A stretch of DNA of 64,000 nucleotides from Rufibacter hautae (GCF_008271695.1 NZ_VKKY01000001.1:1172589-1236588); one strand, 5' to 3'. Shown: positions 25,098-33,946, numbered from the stretch's first letter. Numbers and translations: made by a program. Notes: generated from the letters alone by a model not told the origin.

Positions 25098-26441
25098 TTA
25101 CAGCAACCCGCGGGATTTGAATTCCAGGTACTTGTTGATGGTGTTGACGGTGAGTTTGTCTGGCGGCGTCAACACCGAGTGGATACCGTGGGCCGCGAAT
25201 TCCTTTACAATCTGCCGCTTCTCATAGGCAAACTTCTCCGCGATGGCCTTCAGGTAGATTTCCTCGGTGCTGTCGGCGGGTTTCTCCAGCAGGGCGCGGG
25301 TCTCAGTGTTCTCAAAGAAGATGACCAGCACCAGGTGGTGTTTGGCCAGCTTGCGCAGGTACGGCAACTGTCGCTTGGCCCCATTCAGCGTCTCAAAGTT
25401 GGTGAAGAGCAGCAGCAGGCTTCGTTGTTTTACCTTAGATCGCACGGTGACGTACAGCCGCTGGAAATCCGTTTCCTGGAACTTGGTGGTTTGGCTGTAG
25501 AGCAGCTCCAGGATCTTCTGCAGTTGCGAAGCCCGGCGCTCAGCCGGCAGCACCGACCCGATCTGGTCTGAGAACGTGATGAGCCCGGCTTTGTCTTCCT
25601 TGCGCAAGGCCACGTTGGAGAGCACCAAGGTCGCGTTGATGGCGTAGTCCAGCAGGCTCAGACCGGCAAACGGCATTTCCATCACGCGGCCCTTGTCAAT
25701 GAGGCAATACACCTGCTGCGATTTCTCGTCCTGGTAATGGTTCACCATCAACTCCGCCTTGCGGGCCGAGGCTTTCCAGTTGATGGTGCGCTGGTCATCG
25801 CCGGCCACGTACGACCTGATCTGTTCAAACTCGGCGCTGTGGCCTACCTTCCGTACTTTCTTAATGCCCATGGCCGTGAGGTGCTGCGAGGCCGCCAGCA
25901 GCTCATACTGCCGCAGCTGCAGAAAAGACGGGTACACCGGCACCTCCTGCCCCCTCCCGAACTGGTACCGGCGGCGCACCAACTGCAAGGGCCCGTTCAC
26001 AAACACGTTGGTGGCCCCAAAAGAATAGACCCCGCGCTGCACCGGCCGCAGTTGGTATTCAATCACGTGCGTCTCACCAGGTGGCACCTGCACCAGGAAA
26101 CTGGCATCGCGCTTTTGGAACTGGAACGGCAATTCTTCCATCACCTCCAGCCGCACCGTAAAGCCGTAGCGGTTCTCCACGTACAGGTACACCGGATTCT
26201 CGCTCCCGTTGGAAAGCTTCTCCTGCATGCTCCGTGACGCCGCAATCCCCTCGGGGTGGCGGAAGAGCGCAGCCACGTCTACCAGCACAAACAGCACCAG
26301 CACCCCAAACAGGATCTTCACCAGGAACAGGAACGCCGGGAAAAAGAAAGCCAGCACAAATAACCCTACCGCCGCAGAGAGGGCGTAGAAAAAGTACCTG
26401 GTGAAGTACAGGCGGCTAAAAAAGGAAACGAGTGCTTTCAG
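25098..26441 (-). CDS. DUF58 domain protein of MoxR cluster
   Basis: The C-terminal two thirds carries the DUF58/VWA-like fold (GHSAEFEQIRSYVAGDDQRT, INWKASARKAELMVNHYQDE, QQVYCLIDKGRVMEMPF, LVLSNVALRKEDKAGLITFS). The canonical part starts at GTG 26357 (419 aa). In the same frame, the 28 codons upstream encode KALVSFFSRLYFTRYFFYAL and the rest of a first membrane helix, exactly where the family has one. The only start-like codon there is CTG at 26441, with a stop at 26456-26454. I therefore extend to CTG 26441, with moderate confidence; GTG 26357 is the alternative. DUF58 proteins accompany MoxR ATPases and probably act with them on envelope substrates. Confidence 0.8.
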   Translation of the reverse strand: MKALVSFFSRLYFTRYFFYALSAAVGLFVLAFFFPAFLFLVKILFGVLVLFVLVDVAALFRHPEGIAASRSMQEKLSNGSENPVYLYVENRYGFTVRLEVMEELPFQFQKRDASFLVQVPPGETHVIEYQLRPVQRGVYSFGATNVFVNGPLQLVRRRYQFGRGQEVPVYPSFLQLRQYELLAASQHLTAMGIKKVRKVGHSAEFEQIRSYVAGDDQRTINWKASARKAELMVNHYQDEKSQQVYCLIDKGRVMEMPFAGLSLLDYAINATLVLSNVALRKEDKAGLITFSDQIGSVLPAERRASQLQKILELLYSQTTKFQETDFQRLYVTVRSKVKQRSLLLLFTNFETLNGAKRQLPYLRKLAKHHLVLVIFFENTETRALLEKPADSTEEIYLKAIAEKFAYEKRQIVKEFAAHGIHSVLTPPDKLTVNTINKYLEFKSRGLL

Positions 26442-26486
26442 GAGTGGAGCGTTTTAGGGGTGATTTGGTGAAAACAGGCTGTAAAC

Positions 26487-27482
26487 CTAGCGGGGCACCT
26501 CGGTTTTCTGGATGATTTGTTTGATGACATCGTCTGGGGTGGCACCTTCCATTTCGCGCTCCGGCGAAAGCAGGATTCTGTGGCGCAGGACGGAGGGGGC
26601 CAGTTCCTGCACGTCCTCGGGGGTGACAAAAGAGCGGTTCCGGATGGCGGCCAGCGCTTTGGCGCTGTTGAGCAAGGCCAGCGATGCCCGGGGCGAGGCG
26701 CCCAAGTACAGAGATTTGTTTGCGCGCGTCTGCACCACCAGTTGGGCAATGTACTCCAGCACCTTGATATCTACGTGCACTTCACGCACCTGCTTTCTCA
26801 GGGCAGAGACTTTCTCGGCGGTGAGTACGGGCCGAATCTCGTCCAGGGTCTGTTGCAGGGCCGGGCGGTTGTGGTGCACGCCCAGAATGGCTACTTCCTC
26901 CGCCAGAGACGGATACTGCACCAGAATCTTGAACATGAAACGGTCCAGCTGGGCTTCGGGCAGGCGATAAGTTCCCTCCTGCTCAATGGGGTTCTGGGTG
27001 GCCAGCACAATAAACGGATCGGCCATGGTGTACTGGACCCCGTCCTGCGTGATCTGCTGCTCTTCCATCACCTCAAACAAAGAAGACTGCGTTTTGGCCG
27101 GCGCGCGGTTGATCTCGTCAATCAGCACGATGTTGGAGAAGATGGGTCCCTGCTTGAACTGGAACGTGGCCGTGCCCGGATGGAAAACCGAGGTTCCCAG
27201 CACATCAGAAGGCATCAGGTCTGGGGTGAATTGGATACGGTTGAAACCCACGTCAATGGTGCGGGCCAGCAGTTTGGCCGTCAAGGTTTTAGCGATTCCC
27301 GGCACACCCTCAATGAGTACGTGCCCATCGGCGAGGATAGCGATCAGGAGGAGGTCAATGAAGGCCTCTTGCCCGATGATCCGCTTGCGGAGTTCTTCCT
27401 TTATTTGCCCTATGGCCTGCTGCAGATCAGAGAAATCAGTTTGTGGTGCCAGGCCTAACGCGGCTTCTTCTAGTGGTTCCAT
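26487..27482 (-). CDS. MoxR-family AAA+ ATPase
   Basis: This 331-residue protein has Walker A GVPGIAKT (about 59-66), Walker B VLIDEINRAP (about 118-127), sensor 1 FIVLATQNPIEQEGTYRLPEAQ and an AAA lid domain at the C-terminus. MoxR proteins act as chaperones that remodel or activate target complexes, often with VWA or DUF58 partners in the same operon. It lies 9 bp after DUF4350 and about 45 bp before the extended DUF58 start. It is cytoplasmic and presumably contacts the membrane-bound neighbours. The motifs are intact and the length is typical. Confidence 0.95.
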   Translation of the reverse strand: MEPLEEAALGLAPQTDFSDLQQAIGQIKEELRKRIIGQEAFIDLLLIAILADGHVLIEGVPGIAKTLTAKLLARTIDVGFNRIQFTPDLMPSDVLGTSVFHPGTATFQFKQGPIFSNIVLIDEINRAPAKTQSSLFEVMEEQQITQDGVQYTMADPFIVLATQNPIEQEGTYRLPEAQLDRFMFKILVQYPSLAEEVAILGVHHNRPALQQTLDEIRPVLTAEKVSALRKQVREVHVDIKVLEYIAQLVVQTRANKSLYLGASPRASLALLNSAKALAAIRNRSFVTPEDVQELAPSVLRHRILLSPEREMEGATPDDVIKQIIQKTEVPR

Positions 27483-27491
27483 GTTTATTCG

Positions 27492-28688
27492 TTATCGGCT
27501 GGTAGCTTGCCGGTAAAAGCTTTCTAATTGTTTGTTCAACTGCCACAGGTTCTGCTCTTCCAGGGTATGGGTGGTGCGCACGTAGTGGATGAGCCGGAAC
27601 AGCTCGCTTACTTCTGAGGCGGGTATCCCCGACTTATGAGCAATGCGGGTCTGCAGTTCCTGGTCTAGGTCACGGGTAGATTCAAAGTAATGCAGGCGCA
27701 GGTACTCTAGAAAGTAGTTGATTTTCTTCTCGGCGATGACTTTATGGTCGCGGTAGTTGAAGTACAGGTTCCCGATGACGCGCACAAACTCTAGCGTGGT
27801 ATTCCTGGGTTTCTCCACCACGGGGATGATGCGCTGCGTGCGCTTGCTCTCAAACAGCACAAAAAGCAGCAGACTACCCAAAGCCAGGTAATACGCCCAG
27901 GCCAGCGCCTCATGGCTGAGCAGCACCCTAAACACTGAGCTATCGCCCACGGCGCCCTGCTTCTGGTACTCATCCCACCACACGGGCCGCACCGGCAAAT
28001 GCGACAGCGCCAAGGCCGCGTACTTACCCTGCACCGGATGGATGACGTGGTAATTGGTAAAGGCCAAAGGCACCGAGCTGAGAAAGAAACTTCCCTTCCC
28101 ATACCGGATCTGCACAAAGTTGGCGCCGCCGGCGGTGTTCTTGCCCAGAACAGTGGCTTTGTGGTTAGAGTCCACTGTGATGGTGCGGTTCACCTTTTCC
28201 CAGGCATAGCGCACCGGTTTGTTTTTCAGGAGCTGCGGATGCGTGAAGACCAACCCCAGGGAATCCTGCTTGGGAGCGAACTCCAGTTTAAAGCCCAAGG
28301 TATCTTGCAGCTGCCGAGAGAAATGGTGGGAACTGATGAAGACGTTGCTGCCCTGCGCTACAAACTGGAGCAGCGTTTTCAGGTCCAGTTTGTCTACCTG
28401 CGTGGTTCCATTCACAAACAGGTAATTCACCGGCGCGGTGGTGCTGTCTTCTCTAAGCGTGTTGTTTTCCTCCACCTGGTTTACCACCGGCAACCGCACA
28501 GAGGTGACAGGCTGGTCAGGGAAAAGGTCTGGCAAGAGCTCAAAAAGCACATAGGCGCCGTACGGAATCTTGTCTTTGTTGGAGAAAGTCTGCTTCCAGT
28601 CAATAGGCTTAGGCCGATAGTATTCCACCACCACGAAGACGGTGAACAGCAGGCCAAGGCCCAGCGCGTATAAACGGTAGTTTTTCAT
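27492..28688 (-). CDS. DUF4350 membrane protein
   Basis: This 398-residue protein has an N-terminal membrane anchor (YRLYALGLGLLFTVFVVVEYY), a DUF4350 domain (FSNKDKIPYGAYVLFELLPD, NYLFVNGTTQ, DLKTLLQFVAQGSNVFISS), and a second membrane segment near 265-285 (LAWAYYLALGSLLLFVLFE). A cytoplasmic helical tail follows. The family resembles GATase-like domains and occurs with MoxR/DUF4129 genes. Its start overlaps the DUF4129 stop by 4 bp, which indicates coupling. Function is unknown beyond the association. Confidence 0.88.
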   Translation of the reverse strand: MKNYRLYALGLGLLFTVFVVVEYYRPKPIDWKQTFSNKDKIPYGAYVLFELLPDLFPDQPVTSVRLPVVNQVEENNTLREDSTTAPVNYLFVNGTTQVDKLDLKTLLQFVAQGSNVFISSHHFSRQLQDTLGFKLEFAPKQDSLGLVFTHPQLLKNKPVRYAWEKVNRTITVDSNHKATVLGKNTAGGANFVQIRYGKGSFFLSSVPLAFTNYHVIHPVQGKYAALALSHLPVRPVWWDEYQKQGAVGDSSVFRVLLSHEALAWAYYLALGSLLLFVLFESKRTQRIIPVVEKPRNTTLEFVRVIGNLYFNYRDHKVIAEKKINYFLEYLRLHYFESTRDLDQELQTRIAHKSGIPASEVSELFRLIHYVRTTHTLEEQNLWQLNKQLESFYRQATSR

Positions 28689-29416
28689 GCCGTTTTTGTC
28701 AAAGACTGGTTAAACTGCTGGAACGAGTTTCTTACGGCTTCAAACTTCTGCTCGTCTACCGCAGAGCCGCCGTACCATACGTACTCAAACAGCTGGGTCA
28801 CGCGCTCAAACGGCCGCTGCAAAGGCGAGTTCTGCAGTTCGTTCACGTAGCTCCAGTTGGTTTTACCCGGTCGCCAGTCAATGAAGCCACCGTCGGTGAG
28901 GGTTTTCAAGGTGCGCAGATAGTACAACCTGGTCGCACGGCGGTAATCGCCCTGGGCTTCGGCTTCCTCCAACAGGGCCGCAAAATCTATCTCGTGGATG
29001 TTCTCGCGGTAAGTCTCATAGGTAAGAGCGGCCGCAGCGGGCTTTTTCCCGAACAGGCCCGAGAAATCCACTTGAAACAGTTTCAAAATCACATACACGG
29101 TGGTCACGATGGCAATGCCGTACAGCACGTACTTCCAGAAGCCGTTGTAAGAGGTCTTGCCCAGAAGGCTGTTCAGGTAATCGCCTACGCGCCGCCAGAA
29201 ACGCTCCCAGAAAGACATATCTGGCCGGATGTCCTGCTGGTACTGGAAATCTTTGTTTTCGCGGAGTTCCTGCAACTTTTGGGCATTGGGGTAGCGCACC
29301 TGCAAGGGAGCGACGGCCGCCGGCGCCGGTGCCTGGAGTGGCGCCCCCACGGATGGGGTACCAAATAAGGCACAGCACAGAAAAAGCAGGAAAAACAGAA
29401 GCCGGGGAAAGCGCAC
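28685..29416 (-). CDS. DUF4129 membrane protein
   Basis: 243 residues from GTG 29416; no ATG is available in the frame before it. A signal peptide-like N-terminus (LLFFLLFLCCALFG) and a single membrane helix (YVLYGIAIVTTVYVILKLF, about 92-110) precede the DUF4129 domain at the C-terminus, with EEAEAQGDYRRATRLYYLRT and GFIDWRPGKTNWSYVNEL. It lies 8 bp after the preceding membrane protein gene. DUF4129 often occurs in transglutaminase-like or MoxR-linked operons. Its biochemical role is unknown. Confidence 0.87.
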   Translation of the reverse strand: MRFPRLLFFLLFLCCALFGTPSVGAPLQAPAPAAVAPLQVRYPNAQKLQELRENKDFQYQQDIRPDMSFWERFWRRVGDYLNSLLGKTSYNGFWKYVLYGIAIVTTVYVILKLFQVDFSGLFGKKPAAAALTYETYRENIHEIDFAALLEEAEAQGDYRRATRLYYLRTLKTLTDGGFIDWRPGKTNWSYVNELQNSPLQRPFERVTQLFEYVWYGGSAVDEQKFEAVRNSFQQFNQSLTKTA

Positions 29417-29424
29417 AGAAAAGA

Positions 29425-30303
29425 TTATAACAGGTCTAAAGATGTCTCCCGCTGGGCGCCAATCTGGTTTACCTGCTCCAGCAAGCCTACGCCCTCTTTC
29501 TTCTCCACCAGGTCAAAATACTGGAAAGCAACACCGGTGAGGGTAAGGGCATACAGCAGTAAACTGATGAACGTGGTGAAACCCGTGGCTACCACCAGCA
29601 GCACGTCACTATCGCCGCCAGGCAAATGAAAAATACGCAGAATATACAGCGCCATGGCCGGCAAGGAGGCCACAAACCCGATGATGCCCTGCAGCAAGGC
29701 CAGCAACAGCAGAAACCCGAAACTGGGCCACCAATACCCTTTGATCAGGTAAAAGCAGCGCTCCACCGCATCCAGAAAACCCACTTCCTCGTGCAGCATC
29801 ACCAGCGCGAACATACACAGCGCCACCGCCACGTAGATGCCTGGCAACACCAGCAGCAAAGTGGCCAAGACGCTTATCAGGATCACGCCCACGCTGGAGT
29901 ACAGCACCGGAATAAAGTTGCTTTTGATGCCTTCCCAGACCTGGGCAGAATCGACCTGGCCCCGGTGCTGCATGTACTGCAGCATGTAAGAATAGATGGT
30001 AAGGCTCAGCAGCACAAAACTCACCAGCGAGAAAAACAGGCTTACCCAGTAATGCGCCGAGTTCACAGTCTGGGCAAACGTGTAAGCGCCCATGGAACCG
30101 TACTCCACCGCCCCGGAAAGCTCATCTAGTTGGATGCCTTGGTAAATCCCGGAGAAGATACCCGCCAGCAGCGCGAACGGCACCACAAACAGCAGAATGC
30201 ACTTAAAAAGCGGCCTGAAGTTCTGCCGCAGGAACGTAAAGGTGGTATTCAGTTTCTGGCCCAAATCACGTTCTAGCCTGAACTCAATCAGCGGATCTTT
30301 CAT
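29425..30303 (-). CDS. Multi-pass membrane protein of MoxR cluster
   Basis: 292 residues from ATG 30303 (MKDPLIEFRLERDLGQKLN); an upstream start at 30354 would give an unlikely N-terminus. At least six hydrophobic segments are visible, among them CILLFVVPFALLAGIFSG, YWVSLFFSLVSFVLLSLTI, VGVILISVLATLLLVLPGIY and FLLLLALLQGIIGFVASLPA. It resembles the DUF975 / GlpQ-membrane-domain type of integral protein, without a firm assignment. It overlaps the end of the SpoIIM-like gene by about 20 bp and is co-oriented with the whole cluster. Confidence 0.75.
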   Translation of the reverse strand: MKDPLIEFRLERDLGQKLNTTFTFLRQNFRPLFKCILLFVVPFALLAGIFSGIYQGIQLDELSGAVEYGSMGAYTFAQTVNSAHYWVSLFFSLVSFVLLSLTIYSYMLQYMQHRGQVDSAQVWEGIKSNFIPVLYSSVGVILISVLATLLLVLPGIYVAVALCMFALVMLHEEVGFLDAVERCFYLIKGYWWPSFGFLLLLALLQGIIGFVASLPAMALYILRIFHLPGGDSDVLLVVATGFTTFISLLLYALTLTGVAFQYFDLVEKKEGVGLLEQVNQIGAQRETSLDLL

Positions 30304-31246
30304 TAGGTAACTTGGCTTGCAGCCAGTAAGGATATAACAGAAAGTAAAAAACAATCAGCGCCGCCGAGCCTCCAATGATGAGCAGACTGGCGAACAGGGG
30401 CATCTGGGTATGGCGGGTCACAAAACCCTCCAGAAAACCGGCCATGATAAAGATAGGCACCAGCCCCACCACTATCTTCATCCCGTCTTTGGCCCCGCGC
30501 CGGAAAGACTCCAACCGCGAAAAAGTCTTAGGGAAGAGCAGGCTGTTGCCCATGATAAAACCGGCGCACCCGGCAATGATAATGGCAGATATCTCCAGGG
30601 TACCGTGAATCCAGATGGTGAGCATAGAGCTGAGCAGCAGCCCCTGTTTGTAGAAAAAGTACTGGAACGCGCCCAGCATAATGCCGTTTTTGAGCAGAAT
30701 CCAGAAAGTGCCCGCAGAAAACACAACGCCCATGGCAAACGCGGTGAACGCCACTTTGATGTTGTTGAAAGTGATGGTAAGGAACATGGTGGTCTCATCG
30801 GCCTGCTTGTAGACCGCCATGGGATCACCCTTCCGGATGTTGGCCACCGTCTGGTTCACGTACTGATCGCCCAGAATGAGGCGCACAAAGGTATCGTCAT
30901 ACGCCGCAGACAAGGCCCCAATGAAAACGGCCGATGCGAAGATGAGGAACGCATAGAACAACTGCCGGTGGTACTGCCCCATCAACAGCGGCAATTCCTG
31001 TTTCCAGAACAGCACAAAACGGTTGCTTTTCTCTTTCTTGTTGCGGTAAATGGCCTGGTGCACCTTGCCGGTGAGGCTGTTCAGGTAGTCGGTGTTGTCA
31101 GAGTCTGGGTAGAAGGTGCGGGCGAAGGCCAGGTCGTCGGTGAGCTCAATGAAGCGGTCGGCGAGCTCATCTGGGTTGGACGTGGGCTCTGAGGCGTACC
31201 GTTTCCATTTAGCTGAATTCTGTTTGATGAAAGCGGCCTCGCGCAT
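30284..31246 (-). CDS. SpoIIM/DUF95 family membrane protein
   Basis: This 320-residue protein has a soluble N-terminus (about 1-95) followed by five or six membrane segments. The family signature is the glycine/alanine-rich IWIHGTLEISAIIIAGCAGF (about 215-234), along with FAMGVVFSAGTFWILLKNGI. SpoIIM relatives outside spore formers are common partners of RDD, DUF4129 and MoxR genes, and their function there is not known. It is the first minus-strand gene of the cluster, divergent from the RDD gene across 69 bp. ATG 31246 follows a TA-rich promoter-like region. Confidence 0.88.
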   Translation of the reverse strand: MREAAFIKQNSAKWKRYASEPTSNPDELADRFIELTDDLAFARTFYPDSDNTDYLNSLTGKVHQAIYRNKKEKSNRFVLFWKQELPLLMGQYHRQLFYAFLIFASAVFIGALSAAYDDTFVRLILGDQYVNQTVANIRKGDPMAVYKQADETTMFLTITFNNIKVAFTAFAMGVVFSAGTFWILLKNGIMLGAFQYFFYKQGLLLSSMLTIWIHGTLEISAIIIAGCAGFIMGNSLLFPKTFSRLESFRRGAKDGMKIVVGLVPIFIMAGFLEGFVTRHTQMPLFASLLIIGGSAALIVFYFLLYPYWLQAKLPNERSAD

Positions 31247-31256
31247 GCCCTGTCTT

Positions 31257-31286
31257 TTTGTTTCCTTCCAAATATATCTAACTTAG
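31257..31286 (+). promoter_or_regulatory. Possible promoter of RDD gene
   Basis: TTTG (31257-31260), 18 bp, TAACTTAG (31279-31286) is close to TTTG-N19-21-TAnnTTTG, with one mismatch and short spacing. It lies about 30 bp before the RDD start and just outside the SpoIIM start. Confidence 0.35.
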
Positions 31287-31315
31287 GCAAGTTATTAAAG
31301 CAGTTGAAGAAGTAA

Positions 31316-32044
31316 ATGGAAACCATCAAAATCAGGACCACGCAGAATGTAGAAGTTGAATATGAGATCGCCAGCGTGGGTGACCGGATCCTGGCCTATA
31401 TCATTGACACGCTGGTAGGCGTTGGCTGGCTGATTATCTGCGGTTTGGTATTTGCGCTGCTGCTGTCTTCGGCTTCCCCTTCTACCCCGGCCATTGTGGT
31501 GCTGGCTATTATCGCCCTCTTGCCTTACATGTTTTACGACCTGCTCTGCGAGATTTTCATGAACGGGCAGAGCTTGGGCAAGAAAGCCCGCGACATAAAA
31601 GTGATCAAACTAAGCGGACAGTCACCCAGTATTGGAGATTACCTGGTGCGCTGGCTCCTGCGGCCCATTGACATCTTCTTCTACGGCATTGTGGCCATCG
31701 CTACCATCGCCATCACGGGCAAAGGCCAGCGCCTGGGCGATGTGGCGGCGGGCACCAGTGTGATCAGAACCACGGCCGTGCAGAAAAAGAACCTGTTTCA
31801 GGTGCAGCTGGAGGAAAACTACACCATTGTATTCCCCGAGGTGGCCTTGCTTTCAGACAAAGACATGGCGCTGGTGCGCAAACTGCTGGCCAAAGCCATT
31901 GAGCACAAGAATGAGGCGCTGCTTAACCGCATCGCAGAACGCGCGAAAGAAGTCATGAACGTAAACCCCACCATGACCGACCGCGAGTTCCTGAAGACCG
32001 TCATCAAAGACTACCATCACCTCACCGCCGGCATGGAGGCGTAA
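31316..32044 (+). CDS. RDD family membrane protein
   Basis: This 242-residue protein opens with YEIASVGDRILAYIIDTLVG, where the R and D of the RDD family are visible. TM segments at about 20-50 and 55-80 (VLAIIALLPYMFYDLLCEIF) follow, then the GQSLGKKARDIKVI signature and RPIDIFFYGIVAIATIAITG. The C-terminal 85 residues are soluble and helical. RDD proteins are proposed to help ion or solute exchange. It is divergent from, and functionally tied by synteny to, the SpoIIM-DUF4129-DUF4350-MoxR-DUF58 cluster. Confidence 0.9.
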   Translation: METIKIRTTQNVEVEYEIASVGDRILAYIIDTLVGVGWLIICGLVFALLLSSASPSTPAIVVLAIIALLPYMFYDLLCEIFMNGQSLGKKARDIKVIKLSGQSPSIGDYLVRWLLRPIDIFFYGIVAIATIAITGKGQRLGDVAAGTSVIRTTAVQKKNLFQVQLEENYTIVFPEVALLSDKDMALVRKLLAKAIEHKNEALLNRIAERAKEVMNVNPTMTDREFLKTVIKDYHHLTAGMEA

Positions 32045-32054
32045 GTTTCACTCT

Positions 32055-32090
32055 GTTTTGCGTCTATTCTCCCAAAAACGGCCTTAAATC
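32055..32090 (+). repeat. 36-nt dispersed palindromic element, copy 4 (diverged)
   Basis: Starts GTTTTGCGTCTATTCTCC and ends CGGCCTTAAATC. It begins 10 bp after the RDD stop. The palindrome is weak but length and register match the family. Confidence 0.6.
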
Positions 32091-32127
32091 AGAAGAGGAT
32101 CTTTACAAGAACAAAGCTACGTTAGCG

Positions 32128-32206
32128 AATGTAGGGGCAATCCCTTGTGGTTGCCCTTTTAGGTTCATCAAGGAAAAGGGCAACCACAAGGGATTGCCCC
32201 TACATT
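32128..32206. repeat. 33-bp perfect inverted repeat (long hairpin)
   Basis: The left arm 32128-32160 (starts AATGTAGGGGCAATCCC) is the exact reverse complement of the right arm 32174-32206, with 13 nt between. A single arm, 30 nt with one change, recurs at 52997-53026, so this is a dispersed element and not merely a terminator. No open frame lies inside. Confidence 0.9.
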
Positions 32207-32257
32207 TATCCGCCTTAGATGCAGGTTGTAAACCACCACTATCTTACAGTAAAAGGT

Positions 32258-32293
32258 GTTTCGGGGCTGTTATCTTTAAAACAGCCCCGAAAC
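32258..32293 (+). repeat. 36-nt dispersed palindromic element, copy 5 (near-perfect hairpin)
   Basis: GTTTCGGGGCTGTT pairs with AACAGCCCCGAAAC. The stem continues outward (GT/AC) and TTTTA follows. Sitting between the convergent RDD and GH43 genes, this copy could also terminate transcription in both directions. Confidence 0.88.
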
Positions 32294-32335
32294 ACTTTTA
32301 GAGGAAAAGCATAAGCTATTGCTTTCATTTAGCCT

Positions 32336-33946
32336 CTAATGCACTAACCGGTACCATTCGTAGACGGCGGCAGAGCCGGCTGGGCCCTTGGCGGTGAGGC
32401 CCACGCGAACGCCCCGGTCCCAGGGTGGCAGGAAATCGCCGTTCAGGGGTTTGCCCTCGTTCAGAGGATTCCAGGTGGTGCCATCGGTGCTCCAGGCGAA
32501 TTGCAGTTGGTCACCTTTAGCGGCGGTGAGTTTGAACTGCAGCAGATCACCCGTAGGAGCCGCTACTTTGGAGTGCACCGTTTCTTTGTTCTCTTTCACC
32601 GTCCACAGCGATATCTCCCCGTTGCGCAGAGATACCCCAATGGCGTTCTGCGGGTCACCGATGGCGGCCAATCCGGCGGCTACGCCCTGTGCCAGCTGTT
32701 TCTGGTTGATGGCGGTGGTGGCGGTATAATCTGCTTCTAATGTACGCTTAGACAACACGCTGCCTACTTTCTCAGGGGTAGCCTGCAGCAGCAAGCGGCC
32801 GCCGTTACCGGGCTGCACGGTGAACTTGGGCGTCTGCTCCACAAACCACTGCCACGAAGGGGCCAGGGTGCTGGCGGTGAACTCTTCCTGGGTGTTCAGT
32901 TCCTCTTTGGCGTTGGTATTGTAAGGCGCGGCGGCGGTTAAGGCCGGAGAACCGTTCTGGAACTTAGGCCAGCCATCGGTGCCCCAGGTGATCTCGTCCA
33001 GCAAGCCTTGGCGGCCCGGGTACACGGTACTGTTGGCGCTGTAAGCATGGTACAGGAAAAAGTCGCGGCCTTTGCCATCAGAGACCACCGTGCCGTGGCC
33101 GGGGCAGGTCCAGGTTTCGTTTTTCTTCATGATGGGGTTTTGGGCATATTTCTCCCAAGGACCTCTTAAATCCTTTGCTCGGGCTACGCCTACGCCGTAG
33201 GTACAAGCCCGTCCGCAGCAGGCATCGCCGGCGTAGAACATGTAATAATAGCCATTGCGTTTGATGAGAGCCGGGCCTTCCACCAGACCACCCTCCCAGG
33301 TGCCTTTCTCGTTCCGGAACAGCTCAAACTTCTCGCCGGTGAGCGCGGTTCTTTCCTCGTTCATGCGCTGGCCCCAGAGCGGGGTGGGCTTGCCTACGCT
33401 GTTGGCGTCTTCTTTCCAGATCAGGTACAGATCGCCTTTCTCATCCCGGATGGGGAAACCGTCAATAGAACCCACCTCCTGGCACACCAACGGACCCAGG
33501 TCGGTGTAAGGACCAGTGGCTTTGGTGGCGCTGGCCACGCCTACGCAGAGGTTGCCGCCTTTTTTCTTGGCCGTGTAGTAGATATAGTATTTGCCTTTGT
33601 CATAGGTGATCTCAGGGGCCCAGAAATGCGCCTCGGCCCAGTCTGGCAGTTTGTTGGGGAAGACGTGGCCCACCGTTTCCCAGTCTACCAGGTTTTTGGA
33701 GTGCAGGATAGGGTACAGCGGCGCCCACTCAGAGGAAGTGGCTGTGGCCCAGTAATCATCGCCCACGCGCACCACCGACGGATCGGCGTAGTCGCCGGGC
33801 ATCACGGGGTTGCTGTAGGTCACCGCCTGGGTGGAGGTCACGGGCGCGGCTGTGGCCTCTGAAGCAGCAGTGGTCTGGTTCTTTTGGCAGGAAGAAGCCA
33901 TTAGCCCCAGCACTACGGCTGAGATGGAAAGGAAGTAGTTTTTCAT
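32336..33946 (-). CDS. GH43 lipoprotein with C-terminal beta-sandwich domain
   Basis: This 536-residue protein has a lipoprotein signal ending at SSC (about 18-20). The five-bladed GH43 propeller shows the base Asp in YADPSVVRVGDDYW, WAPEITYDKGKYYIYYTAKK, the pKa-modulating Asp in SIDGFPIRDEKG and the acid Glu in VEGPAL. The C-terminal 185 or so residues (EEFTASTLAPSWQWFVEQTP onward) are a concanavalin-like beta-sandwich common in beta-xylosidase/arabinofuranosidase GH43 enzymes. A short cysteine-rich loop (GDACCGRACTYG) is notable. It is the last gene of the long minus-strand glycan operon. The likely activity is exo-action on arabinose- or galactose-containing chains; the exact specificity cannot be read. 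Confidence 0.9.
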   Translation of the reverse strand: MKNYFLSISAVVLGLMASSCQKNQTTAASEATAAPVTSTQAVTYSNPVMPGDYADPSVVRVGDDYWATATSSEWAPLYPILHSKNLVDWETVGHVFPNKLPDWAEAHFWAPEITYDKGKYYIYYTAKKKGGNLCVGVASATKATGPYTDLGPLVCQEVGSIDGFPIRDEKGDLYLIWKEDANSVGKPTPLWGQRMNEERTALTGEKFELFRNEKGTWEGGLVEGPALIKRNGYYYMFYAGDACCGRACTYGVGVARAKDLRGPWEKYAQNPIMKKNETWTCPGHGTVVSDGKGRDFFLYHAYSANSTVYPGRQGLLDEITWGTDGWPKFQNGSPALTAAAPYNTNAKEELNTQEEFTASTLAPSWQWFVEQTPKFTVQPGNGGRLLLQATPEKVGSVLSKRTLEADYTATTAINQKQLAQGVAAGLAAIGDPQNAIGVSLRNGEISLWTVKENKETVHSKVAAPTGDLLQFKLTAAKGDQLQFAWSTDGTTWNPLNEGKPLNGDFLPPWDRGVRVGLTAKGPAGSAAVYEWYRLVH

